Assembly (NCBI GenBank): GCA_050950025.1
Contig: JBMNGW010000015.1
Coordinates: forward strand, 1-31,212
Source: JBMNGW01 sp050950025
GTDB taxonomy: Bacteria > Spirochaetota > Spirochaetia > Sphaerochaetales > Sphaerochaetaceae
Direction: 5' to 3'
Length of the DNA: 31,212 bases
Part shown: positions 1 through 7,789 of the stretch, one piece after another
Position numbering within the stretch: the first letter of the stretch is position 1
Layout of the letters: each line of letters begins with the position of its first letter
Notes under the pieces: generated by a model
The model's database searches: none
What the model was told of the DNA's origin: nothing
The model's input: the letters and a program-made list of their open reading frames with translations, nothing else
Program-made: the position numbers and the translations under genes

Positions 1-1
1 A

Positions 2-433
2 TTTGATTCTCCGCTTTTTCCCCGCACTTTATCAATACAATTTATTTTGGTGGTACTGGCTCATGTAGTGATTGCCACCCCCTTTGTCCTACGCTCAATT
101 CTCCCTGCTTATAGGAATATGGCTATTAGGTACACCCAAGCTTCTTTAACATTGGGAGCAAATGTAAGGCAGACGTTCATAGCTGTTGAATTGCCACTGC
201 TCAAAGGGGCTTTAGCTACCGGCTTTGCTTTTGCCTTTGCCTTATCGGTGGGAGAGATTAATGCCACTTTAATTCTTAGCGACTCTCATATTCTGACTAT
301 TCCCATTATGATGTACCGTCTAATTGGTTCGTATAACTATGCGGCTGCTTGTGCTTTGGGAACGCTTTTGATAGGAGTATGTATTATTGTGTTTGCCATT
401 ACCGAGTCATTCAAAAGGAGCCGTTATGAGTGA
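2..433 (+). CDS. ABC transporter permease, C-terminal part (5' end outside window)
   Basis: The frame is already open at base 2, so this is the 3' part of a gene starting before the window. About 143 residues are visible. They contain hydrophobic segments and a clear EAA-loop motif (QASLTLGANVRQTF, then ELPLL), the cytoplasmic loop by which binding-protein-dependent permeases dock on their ATPase. The text resembles the second half of fused iron/thiamine permeases (FbpB/ThiP type), but the substrate cannot be told from this fragment. The stop overlaps the start of the downstream ATPase by 8 bp, which implies translational coupling and one transporter. The TTG at 47 is only an internal codon, not a credible start, because homologous sequence continues upstream of it. 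Confidence 0.85.
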   Translation, partial: FDSPLFPRTLSIQFILVVLAHVVIATPFVLRSILPAYRNMAIRYTQASLTLGANVRQTFIAVELPLLKGALATGFAFAFALSVGEINATLILSDSHILTIPIMMYRLIGSYNYAAACALGTLLIGVCIIVFAITESFKRSRYE

Positions 434-1439
434 AATGGGGTTGGTCTGTTCTGCCATTACTGTCGATTATCCTGAATTTACCCTTTCAGTCGATTTAAGT
501 ATTGCCAAAGGTGAACTGGTAAGTCTCATCGGCCCTTCAGGCTGCGGTAAAAGCACCACATTACAGTTGATTAGCGGTTTAATTCCCTGCCAAAAAGGCT
601 CAATTTTCCTTAACGGTAAAGATATCTCCCACACCCCTGTGTGGCAAAGGAGAATTGGGATGGTCTTTCAAGAGTATGCCCTATTCCCCCATTTGAATGT
701 TGAACAAAACATTGCCTACAGCCTTAAACTCAAAAGGATTGGTAAAGAGCACAGAAAAGCTAAAGTGGAGCATCTTCTTGAGTTAGTCGGCCTAGAGGGC
801 TTTGGCAAGCGTAAAGTCGATCAACTTAGTGGTGGAGAGCGTCAACGGGTGGCCATCGCTCGCGCTTTGGCAGCTGAAGTACAATTGTTGCTTCTTGATG
901 AGCCGTTAAGTGCCCTTGATGCTAAGCTGCGCAAGCACATGCGCCAACAAATTCGCCTGATTCATGAAAAAACAGGTATCACTACTTTATATGTGACTCA
1001 TGATCAAGAGGAGGCTATGGCTCTTAGTGATCGTATTGCCGTTATGCAAGAGGGCTCCATTGTCCAATTGGCTACTGCTGAGGTTATTTACAACCAACCG
1101 GCTACCCCTTTTGTAGCCCACTTCATGGGAGAGGGGACTATGATGCCCACTTCACAGGCTGCCCCTTTATTACAAAAAGCAGCTGCTCACCACCTGCAAA
1201 AACTGCAAGAAGCTGAACACCTATTTTTCCGCCCTGAAATGGTCAATGTAGGAGGAATTGAGTATTTGCCTCATCTGAGCTTTACTAAAGCTCGCCTTCT
1301 GTACGCTCAGTACCAAGGGGGACGCTATATATTGACTTGTCTTTGGCACAATCAGCAGATTCTCGCTTACAGTCGCAATGTACCTAAGGAAGAAACGATT
1401 ACATTAACTGTCCGTTTTGCCGATCTTGTCCTTTATTAA
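426..1439 (+). CDS. ABC transporter ATP-binding protein (iron/thiamine/polyamine-type)
   Basis: This 337-residue protein is the energy-coupling subunit of the transporter whose permease ends just upstream. The nucleotide-binding domain has Walker A GPSGCGKST (36-44), Q-loop Gln82 in FQEYALFPH, signature LSGGERQ (134-140), Walker B LLLLDEP (154-160) and the H-loop His192 in THD. Roughly residues 235-337 form a weakly conserved C-terminal extension where FbpC/PotA-like proteins carry a regulatory TOBE-type domain. The ATG at 426 is chosen because AAAGGAG lies just upstream (413-419) and the homology begins there; the frame is open earlier but without a ribosome site. The order permease then ATPase, with overlap, and the sequence style fit an FbpC or ThiQ-like role. 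The substrate is inferred only at family level. Confidence 0.9.
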   Translation: MSEMGLVCSAITVDYPEFTLSVDLSIAKGELVSLIGPSGCGKSTTLQLISGLIPCQKGSIFLNGKDISHTPVWQRRIGMVFQEYALFPHLNVEQNIAYSLKLKRIGKEHRKAKVEHLLELVGLEGFGKRKVDQLSGGERQRVAIARALAAEVQLLLLDEPLSALDAKLRKHMRQQIRLIHEKTGITTLYVTHDQEEAMALSDRIAVMQEGSIVQLATAEVIYNQPATPFVAHFMGEGTMMPTSQAAPLLQKAAAHHLQKLQEAEHLFFRPEMVNVGGIEYLPHLSFTKARLLYAQYQGGRYILTCLWHNQQILAYSRNVPKEETITLTVRFADLVLY

Positions 1440-1518
1440 TGAAACAAGTGAAGCAGTTCGGAGTTCTAAGAAGTACATACAGGGGTGACGATAGTCAATT
1501 CCTTAGGTACCTTAACAT

Positions 1519-2073
1519 ATGAACAAAACGGCGATTGCCCTGTTGATTATCTGTTTTTTCCTCATCTTTTCTTTGGGAGCTCAAGCTCCTTCAACGGATG
1601 CTCTGGGGATTTCGCTCGATAGTTTTTGGTACGGTTCAATTCCTTCTCCAATCCATGAAGACCCTTTGCCTATTAGGTCCCACATAGGTGTGGGAACAAC
1701 AATCTATCCTGCAATGGTTCGTCTTTCCCAACACCACCAGCTGGCGATGGGAGTGCGTTTGGAGCGCACCAGCCGCTCTTTGCTCTATGGCTTCAGTTTT
1801 TGGCGCCCTTTTTGGGGCTTTGGAGCCTCAGTACAATACGCCTATTATTTTGATGCTCCTTTTGCACTTTTTGCTGAAGCGATGTATTTGGCAACAATCT
1901 ATGAAAAAACGTGGCAATGGGCAGCTATGGGCCGCTTCTCTGTAAAAGGGGGCTACCGTTTAACCGATGCGATATGGCTCATCTTCCCCCTTTCAGTTGA
2001 TATCAGAAATGATTATCTTGGCATTAGTAGCGCAGTAGCCATCCAATGGATCCACACTAGGAGGACTCAATGA
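1519..2073 (+). CDS. Exported beta-rich (outer-membrane-like) protein of unknown function
   Basis: I do not recognise a family. The 184-residue product begins with a hydrophobic signal sequence (about residues 5-22, ending LGAQA). The rest is rich in aromatic residues and in short alternating hydrophobic/polar stretches typical of beta-strands (for example ALFAEAMYLATIYEKTW and GFGASVQYAYYF), so a small outer-membrane or periplasmic beta-structure is plausible. It overlaps the next gene, a caspase-like lipoprotein, by 4 bp (ATGA), so the two are probably co-translated and may work together at the envelope. The ATG has no convincing Shine-Dalgarno sequence; the only purine group (AGG near 1505) is too far away. 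Function is unknown. Confidence 0.65.
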   Translation: MNKTAIALLIICFFLIFSLGAQAPSTDALGISLDSFWYGSIPSPIHEDPLPIRSHIGVGTTIYPAMVRLSQHHQLAMGVRLERTSRSLLYGFSFWRPFWGFGASVQYAYYFDAPFALFAEAMYLATIYEKTWQWAAMGRFSVKGGYRLTDAIWLIFPLSVDIRNDYLGISSAVAIQWIHTRRTQ

Positions 2074-2984
2074 AAAAGTTCATCATCCTCCTTATTGGAT
2101 TGCCTTTAATGCTTCTTACCCTTTTATCATGTGAGCTGATGCTCCCCTCTCCCAAGAATCTAAAGATGCATGCAGTGTTCATCGCTTTGGATTACACCAA
2201 CCATGCTAATGGGTTAAACCGATTAGCCGGAACGATAAGAGATGCCAAAGAAGTTATGGCTGCCTTTGAAGAACTATATGACAACCCCAAGCAAGATATT
2301 GCGACCTACGGAATGTTTCAAGAAGGTGCTAATCCTCAAGCTCATGTTTCAGAAGAGCTGTATCCCACCATTGAGAATATTACGATGCTACTGACACAGA
2401 TTGTCAAAGATCTTGGCCCCAATGAGCTCCTATTTGTTTATTATGCTGGGCATGGTACCTCAGGAAGCTCTTTAGGTGATCTGGCAGTAGCCGGCGATAA
2501 CCCTGATGAAATTGCTATATTTAGTCGAGAAGATTTCTTAGAGGCTCTAAGCGGACCCACTAACGGTCATATTGTGGTAGTTCTCGATTCCTGTTATAGC
2601 GGCTCATATGTGCAGAACTATCCTCAAGGCTTAGAGACTCTCTCGTATCGGCCCCACATAACAATGATCAGTGCCTCCAGTCCCACTAAAGAGTCCTACG
2701 AGAAAGTCTTTTTTGGTAACGGGCATAACCATGGTGTATTTACTTACCTTCTGCTAAAAGCTTTAGGATGGGACCATCAAGATGGCATTGGGGAGAAATA
2801 TGAGGGTGATGTGTTGGTTGAAGTTGCCGGAAAGATACGAAAAAATACCGGTATCCTCTCAGATAGTGGAGGTCTTATCAGCGTCGGAGGAATCTATCGT
2901 TATATTAAAAACCGCCTCAGAGGACAAAAGCCGATGACCGTTAACGGTCCACTGGATATAGCGTTGTTCGTTCCTATGAGATGA
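2070..2984 (+). CDS. Caspase-like (peptidase C14/metacaspase) lipoprotein
   Basis: This is a 304-residue predicted cysteine peptidase anchored by lipid. The N-terminus is a lipoprotein signal with lipobox LLSC, placing the modified Cys at residue 21. The caspase fold follows: strand AVFIALDYTNHANGLNRLAG, helix with DAKEV, then the catalytic pair His128 in VYYAGHGTSG and Cys175 in VVLDSCYSGSY. Both catalytic residues and their surrounding motifs are intact, so activity is expected, usually with Arg/Lys specificity in the family. It overlaps the upstream exported protein gene by 4 bp. Its end overlaps the convergent uvrB by 11 bp. Its substrate is unknown; roles of bacterial C14 enzymes range from stress responses to defence effectors, but a lipid-anchored extracytoplasmic one argues for an envelope role. 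Confidence 0.85.
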   Translation: MKKFIILLIGLPLMLLTLLSCELMLPSPKNLKMHAVFIALDYTNHANGLNRLAGTIRDAKEVMAAFEELYDNPKQDIATYGMFQEGANPQAHVSEELYPTIENITMLLTQIVKDLGPNELLFVYYAGHGTSGSSLGDLAVAGDNPDEIAIFSREDFLEALSGPTNGHIVVVLDSCYSGSYVQNYPQGLETLSYRPHITMISASSPTKESYEKVFFGNGHNHGVFTYLLLKALGWDHQDGIGEKYEGDVLVEVAGKIRKNTGILSDSGGLISVGGIYRYIKNRLRGQKPMTVNGPLDIALFVPMR

Positions 2985-4983
2985 CGAGGTTTTTCACATC
3001 CTCTATTTCGTCTCTGAGCATAGCTGCTTGCTCAAATTCCAAATTCTTAGCATGTTCAAGCATCTCTTTTTCCAAATCTTTGATATAGGCTTTGCGGTCT
3101 TTAGCCAGCAGTAAGTTGTAGCGGCTTTTAAGCAGTGCTATATCCGATTTTTGAATCTCCTCTTTTTCCACCTTCTCTCTGGTAATGATGTCTTGAATCG
3201 CTTTTTTGATACTTGTGGGCGTTATTCCATGTTTTTGATTGAATTCTTGTTGAATTTCACGCCTTCTTTGGGTCTCTTCAATAGCTTGCTTCATCGCATC
3301 ACTGTATCGGTCGGCATACATAATAACTCTTCCGTCCACATTGCGGGCTGCTCGGCCGATAGTTTGAATTAAGCTGGTAGCTGAACGTAAAAAGCCAATT
3401 TTATCGGCATCCAAAATAGCAATCAATGACACTTCGGGCAAATCAAGGCCTTCGCGCAAAAGGTTAATACCGACTAAGACATCAAAAATACCCAACCTAA
3501 GATCTCGCAGCAGTTCCACTCGCTCAATCGTTTCGACTTCGGAGTGGAGGTAGCGAACTTTTAATCCCATGTTTGCCATATAATCGGTCAAATCTTCGGC
3601 CATCCGTTTTGTTAGGGTGGTGACTAAAATCCGTTCCCCTTTTTTGACCGTTTTTTGAATTTCGCCAAATAAGTCTTCCATTTGCCCCTCTGTGGGACGC
3701 ACTTCTACTTTTGGATCAAGTAACCCGGTTGGGCGAATAACTTGTTCGACGATTTGAGCCGACTCTTCCCGTTCTCGGGGACCGGGGGTAGCTGAGACAT
3801 AAATACGCTGCTCACAGGTGCGATCAAACTCCTCGTACGTCAGCGGTCTGTTATCTAAAGCTGAGGGGAGACGGAACCCGTAGTTGACCAGCGTCACTTT
3901 TCGGTTGTGATCGCCTTCATACATTGCTCCCACTTGGGGGATGGTGACATGCGATTCATCAATAAAGGTCAAAAATCCAGGCGGGAAATAACTGAGCAAC
4001 ACCGGAGGGGTCTCCCCCTCTTTGCGGTTGCCAAGCGGGCGGGAATAGTTTTCTATGCCAGAGCAATACCCTAATTCCTGAAGCATTTCCACATCATATT
4101 CGACTCGAGTTTTAATTCTTTGGGCTTCCAACAGTTTCCCATTTTTAACAAAGTAGTCATACCGCTCTTCCATCTCTTGTTGGATGCGTCCAATGGCAAC
4201 TTTAATTTGCTCAGGGGGAATAACAAACTGCTTGGCAGGATACAACGTGACTGAAGGAATCGATTCAAGCACATTACCTGAAACAGGATCAAACCATTCC
4301 AATTTTTCAATTTCATCCCAATTAAGGCTGATACGCAATCCTTTTTCCAAATAAGAAGGGCAGATTTCAATGACATCGCCCCGCACTCTGAAAGCTCCTC
4401 TTTGCAGGATCATGTCATTGCGCTCATATTGCATGATGACCATGTGCTCTAGGTCACTTTTATGGCTGAACTTCTGGCCCACCGCCAAATGTTTGAGCAT
4501 TTCTCGCACTGAACCGGGGCTACCAAGACCAAATATACAGCTGACTGTGGCCACAATAATGACATCCCGGCGCTCCATAAGAGCATAAGAGGCAAAAAGG
4601 CGCAGCCGTTCAATCTCTGAGTTCACATCGGCATCTTTTTCGATATAGAGATCTTTACCCGGCACATACGCTTCCGGCTGATAATAATCGTAAGTGGAGA
4701 CAAAGTAGCCTACGGCGTTATCGGGAAAAAATGATTGAAATTCACGAAATAACTGGGCAGCCAGCGTTTTATTGTGGCTGAGGACTAATGTGGGGCGCTG
4801 CACTTTTTCAATGATTTTGGCCATGGTGAACGTTTTACCTGAACCGGTGACCCCTTTGAGAGTCTGGCGTTCAAACCCTGATTCCACCCCTGCCGCAAGC
4901 AAATCAATGGCTTCACCTTGGTCCCCTGCCGGCTCATAATCGGCATAGACTTTAAAGGCTTTGCTACCTAACGGACTGTCCAT
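2974..4983 (-). CDS. uvrB: UvrB, excinuclease ABC subunit B
   Basis: UvrB is the damage-verification helicase of nucleotide excision repair; it is loaded by UvrA and recruits UvrC. The 669-residue length is normal. Walker A is GVTGSGKT (44-51), the damage-gripping beta-hairpin region STYDYYQPEAYVPG sits at about 96-109, the DEAD-like box is FIDESHVT, and the helicase C-terminal motifs (GINLLREGLDLPEVS, QTIGRAARN) are intact. A UVR/UvrC-binding domain closes the protein (LEFEQAAMLRDEIED). The ATG is preceded by GAGGGG at good spacing. The start overlaps the end of the upstream protease gene by 16 bp, so MATE, protease and uvrB are probably one transcript. The 3' end overlaps the convergent caspase-like gene by 11 bp. 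Confidence 0.98.
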   Translation of the reverse strand: MDSPLGSKAFKVYADYEPAGDQGEAIDLLAAGVESGFERQTLKGVTGSGKTFTMAKIIEKVQRPTLVLSHNKTLAAQLFREFQSFFPDNAVGYFVSTYDYYQPEAYVPGKDLYIEKDADVNSEIERLRLFASYALMERRDVIIVATVSCIFGLGSPGSVREMLKHLAVGQKFSHKSDLEHMVIMQYERNDMILQRGAFRVRGDVIEICPSYLEKGLRISLNWDEIEKLEWFDPVSGNVLESIPSVTLYPAKQFVIPPEQIKVAIGRIQQEMEERYDYFVKNGKLLEAQRIKTRVEYDVEMLQELGYCSGIENYSRPLGNRKEGETPPVLLSYFPPGFLTFIDESHVTIPQVGAMYEGDHNRKVTLVNYGFRLPSALDNRPLTYEEFDRTCEQRIYVSATPGPREREESAQIVEQVIRPTGLLDPKVEVRPTEGQMEDLFGEIQKTVKKGERILVTTLTKRMAEDLTDYMANMGLKVRYLHSEVETIERVELLRDLRLGIFDVLVGINLLREGLDLPEVSLIAILDADKIGFLRSATSLIQTIGRAARNVDGRVIMYADRYSDAMKQAIEETQRRREIQQEFNQKHGITPTSIKKAIQDIITREKVEKEEIQKSDIALLKSRYNLLLAKDRKAYIKDLEKEMLEHAKNLEFEQAAMLRDEIEDVKNLVIS

Positions 4984-6257
4984 TCCATCCCCTCGGGCCG
5001 CGTAATCAACTCCACGTGTAATTGCTTGGCCTCTGCTTTGCGCATCACGGTAATTGTGACTGTCTCTGCCGGTCGTGTATCGACCAAAGCACTATATAAA
5101 TCGGCGTATTCGCTCACGCTCTCTCCATTAATGGCAGTAATGATGTCGCCTCCCAAATAGATGATGGAAGAGCCGTACTGTACTCTTTGAGTCCCCCCTT
5201 TCAGCCCCCCCTTCTCTGCTTTGCCCCCGCTACGAACTTGAGAAACTAACAATCCATTTTGCACGGGCAATTGGGCATATTCAACGATAGCCGGATCAAG
5301 TTGTACCAGCGTGACATCCAACCATCCTCTCACCACTTTACCGTATTGAATTAAATCGGGAATGACGCTGATAGCCGTATCGACAGGAATGGCAAAACCT
5401 ATCCCTTGCGAAGAGCCCGAGGTTGAGTGGATGGTGGTGCATATACCGACCATTTCGCCAACACTGTTAAGCAGCGGCCCTCCTGAATTGCCGGGGTTAA
5501 TGGCGGCATCAGTTTGAATCATCCCGTTAATAACATGGTTGCCTTCAATGCGCACCGGCCGCCCCAAACCTGAAACAGTTCCGATAGTCATTGTTCTGTC
5601 GTAGCCAAAAGGGTTTCCGATAACCACGACTTTCTGACCAACTTGCAAACTCCTTGCAGTGCCAAACGCAATGGGCTGTAGCACCACTTGAGCAGGCAAA
5701 TCAACTTTGAGCACTGCCAAATCGTTTTCTTTGTCGATTCCCACTAAGACAGCTGTGTGGGTGGATCCGTCAAATAAGCTGATACTTAAATGATCGGCAT
5801 CTTCTACCACGTGGGCGTTAGTCAGAATATAGCCATCAGCGCTAATAATGATCCCCGATCCGGTGCCTTGAGTCGGCAGGACTTCCAAAAAGAGGTTAAG
5901 GGCACTTGAAACGGTGGTGATATGGACAACACTTTTATTGGCCTTCTCATAAATAGCAATGTTGCGCATCTCTTCGGCACTATAGCGGAAGCTTTCCATA
6001 TTCCCCAAAAAGAGGCTGACTCCCTGATCGCCATAAAAGATGTCATTTACTTGGACTCCTGCCATTTGCAACAGCCCCAACTCCCCTTCTCGTTTCAGCA
6101 CATCGGCCAAAACGTTACGCTGGCGTTCCAACGTATCCTTTTGCTGTAAAGAACGACTCCAGATAATAATGGCAAAGCTCAAAAGTAAAGCGATGACGAC
6201 AATGACAATGAGACGAATAGTTCTAAGAATGGGGTTACGCTTAAAGCTTTTGGCCAT
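4968..6257 (-). CDS. HtrA/DegP-type membrane-anchored serine protease with PDZ domain
   Basis: This 429-residue S1C-family protease handles misfolded envelope proteins. One membrane segment lies at about residues 12-33 (LRTIRLIVIVVIALLL...), leaving the rest extracytoplasmic. A short helical region follows, then the trypsin-like domain with triad His149 (TNAHVV), Asp179 (ENDLAVLKV) and Ser258 (GNSGGPL). A single PDZ domain occupies about 345-425 (GGDIITAINGESV). One PDZ domain and an N-terminal anchor make it DegS/HtrA-like rather than DegP-like. I chose the ATG at 6257 because AGGAG lies 11 bases upstream and the membrane segment follows at once. The frame is open to an ATG at 6341, but that start would overlap the MATE gene by 31 bp and has a badly spaced purine run. 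Confidence 0.92.
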   Translation of the reverse strand: MAKSFKRNPILRTIRLIVIVVIALLLSFAIIIWSRSLQQKDTLERQRNVLADVLKREGELGLLQMAGVQVNDIFYGDQGVSLFLGNMESFRYSAEEMRNIAIYEKANKSVVHITTVSSALNLFLEVLPTQGTGSGIIISADGYILTNAHVVEDADHLSISLFDGSTHTAVLVGIDKENDLAVLKVDLPAQVVLQPIAFGTARSLQVGQKVVVIGNPFGYDRTMTIGTVSGLGRPVRIEGNHVINGMIQTDAAINPGNSGGPLLNSVGEMVGICTTIHSTSGSSQGIGFAIPVDTAISVIPDLIQYGKVVRGWLDVTLVQLDPAIVEYAQLPVQNGLLVSQVRSGGKAEKGGLKGGTQRVQYGSSIIYLGGDIITAINGESVSEYADLYSALVDTRPAETVTITVMRKAEAKQLHVELITRPEGMEWTVR

Positions 6258-6310
6258 GACTTTGCTTGCTCCTGTACCAAAGTGTACCGTTTTTCTGTTA
6301 CCTCGTACAC

Positions 6311-7669
6311 TCATTCTGAATTGATGAGAACCTGCTTCCATTTCCCCTTTTTATACAGAATCGTAGCCCACAACCAGCTCACAAGGTTGCTAATCAGCAT
6401 GGCCAACCAAATTCCACTGGGCCCCAAAGCCCAAAAATGGGACAGCACATACGCCAAAGGGACCCGCAGCCCCCATAAACGGAGGATATTAAGTATCATC
6501 ACCGGCTTAGTTACCCCTCCGCCTTGAAAGGCTCCCAGCACTACTGTGTAAAGGGCAAAAACCACCACTCCCAACGAAGTGTAGGCAAACATGGGAATAC
6601 CGTAATGGACAACTTCTGGATCATCGACAAAGAATCGAATAACATGAGCGCCAAACACCAGAACCGCTGCCATCCCGACTGTAATAAAAATACCGCTTAT
6701 CAAAAGGGCTTTATTGGTAATCTTTTGGGCTTCTTTAGCTTGGCCTGCTCCCAGTTTTCGCCCCACCAGTACTGCCGTGCCTTGGCTGATTCCCATTGCA
6801 GGCATATTAAACAACGATTGAATACGATTGCCAATACCAAAAGCGGCAATGACTGCAGGGCCAAACGTATTGACCACTTGCTGAATTGCGGCAAATCCTA
6901 AAGAAGAGACCGATTGACCCACAGCGGCAGGTAAGCCGATACGGCTCATTAACTTCAGCGTTTTTTTATCAGGGCGAAGGTACTTTTTAGTGACACGAAT
7001 CCCTTTGTAACCGCCAAATAGAAGCCCCAGGGAAACTGTGCAGCTAATAGCTCGTGCAATAAACGTTGCCCAAGCAGCTCCTCTGACTGCCATGGGGGCA
7101 ATAGGGCCAAAGCCAAAAATAAATAGCGGGTCCAAAATAATATTTAATAGGACGGCAAAACCTTGGATATATAACGGAGTCATTGCATCGCCAATGCCTT
7201 GCAACACGCTGCGAAAAATAAAATCACCGAATAAAAAAGGGATGGTGTAAAAGGTAATCCGCATATATTGTGTTGTATATACACTAGTGAGGCCGGTTGG
7301 GACTTTAATTAAGCGGACCAATGAGGTTGTTGTCAAAGCCCCCACTACCATCACAGCAATCGACATCAGAAAATTGACTAAGAAAACTTGAGAAGCCAGA
7401 AAATCGAGGCGCCCCCGATTCTGTTTGTCTGCTCCGTACGCTTGGCTGACTAACGTGGTTCCTGCTACGGTAAAAGCAGCACCAAAGACGATGATGAAGT
7501 TGCTCACATTCATTGTAATAGAAGGGGCGCTAATAGCCTCTGTTCCCAATTTGCCCAAAAAAAAGGCATCGGCCATATTATAGAGGGTTTGTAGCAGATT
7601 GCTTGCCATAATGGGCAAAGAGAGGCTCATCAATTCTTTGAAAGTCGAAGAGGGTGGTTCATCAATCAT
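6311..7669 (-). CDS. MATE family efflux transporter
   Basis: This 452-residue integral membrane protein has about twelve hydrophobic segments in two related halves. The family hallmark LSLPIMASNLLQTLYNMAD is at the N-terminus (about 15-33), and the second half repeats the pattern at IGLPAAVGQSVSSLG. MATE proteins export cationic drugs or metabolites using a sodium or proton gradient. The substrate here is unknown. The gene is probably the first of a MATE-protease-uvrB transcript. The ATG used lies 14 bases beyond an AAAGGAG site, which is a long spacer; a six-codon reading frame starts closer to that site and overlaps this start (7662-7682). No alternative in-frame start with better spacing is visible. 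Confidence 0.93.
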   Translation of the reverse strand: MIDEPPSSTFKELMSLSLPIMASNLLQTLYNMADAFFLGKLGTEAISAPSITMNVSNFIIVFGAAFTVAGTTLVSQAYGADKQNRGRLDFLASQVFLVNFLMSIAVMVVGALTTTSLVRLIKVPTGLTSVYTTQYMRITFYTIPFLFGDFIFRSVLQGIGDAMTPLYIQGFAVLLNIILDPLFIFGFGPIAPMAVRGAAWATFIARAISCTVSLGLLFGGYKGIRVTKKYLRPDKKTLKLMSRIGLPAAVGQSVSSLGFAAIQQVVNTFGPAVIAAFGIGNRIQSLFNMPAMGISQGTAVLVGRKLGAGQAKEAQKITNKALLISGIFITVGMAAVLVFGAHVIRFFVDDPEVVHYGIPMFAYTSLGVVVFALYTVVLGAFQGGGVTKPVMILNILRLWGLRVPLAYVLSHFWALGPSGIWLAMLISNLVSWLWATILYKKGKWKQVLINSE

Positions 7670-7682
7670 AGTAGCTCATCAT
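7662..7682 (-). other. Six-codon mini reading frame overlapping the MATE start
   Basis: Two adjacent ATG codons lie 1 and 4 bases after the AAAGGAG ribosome site (7690-7684). They open a six-codon frame ending in TGA within the MATE start region. The strong ribosome site is better placed for the second ATG of this leader than for the MATE ATG. It may be a coupling or attenuating leader peptide, or simply chance. Confidence 0.25.
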
Positions 7683-7733
7683 ACTCCTTTTGCCTCTTTT
7701 TGGGGAGCTCTCTTCTCTTAATTGCCCGCAGTA

Positions 7734-7742
7734 TGGTAATAT
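7734..7742 (+). promoter_or_regulatory. Candidate extended -10 promoter for glnS
   Basis: TGG followed by TAATAT (7737-7742) matches an extended -10 element; I see no good -35. A start near 7749 would give a 40-base leader. That leader contains a short hairpin CCCCTTT/AAAGGGG (7763-7777) just before the purine-rich ribosome site AAGGAAG. Moderate to weak support. Confidence 0.35.
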
Positions 7743-7789
7743 GGGTTCAATACTCATTCATCCCCCTTTGAAAGGGGAAAGGAAGATTC

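Noticed and set aside
6258..6341. Longer N-terminus for the HtrA-type protease
   Set aside because: It would overlap the MATE gene by 31 bp and its purine run sits only about two bases before the ATG; the ATG at 6257 has AGGAG and leads directly into the membrane segment.
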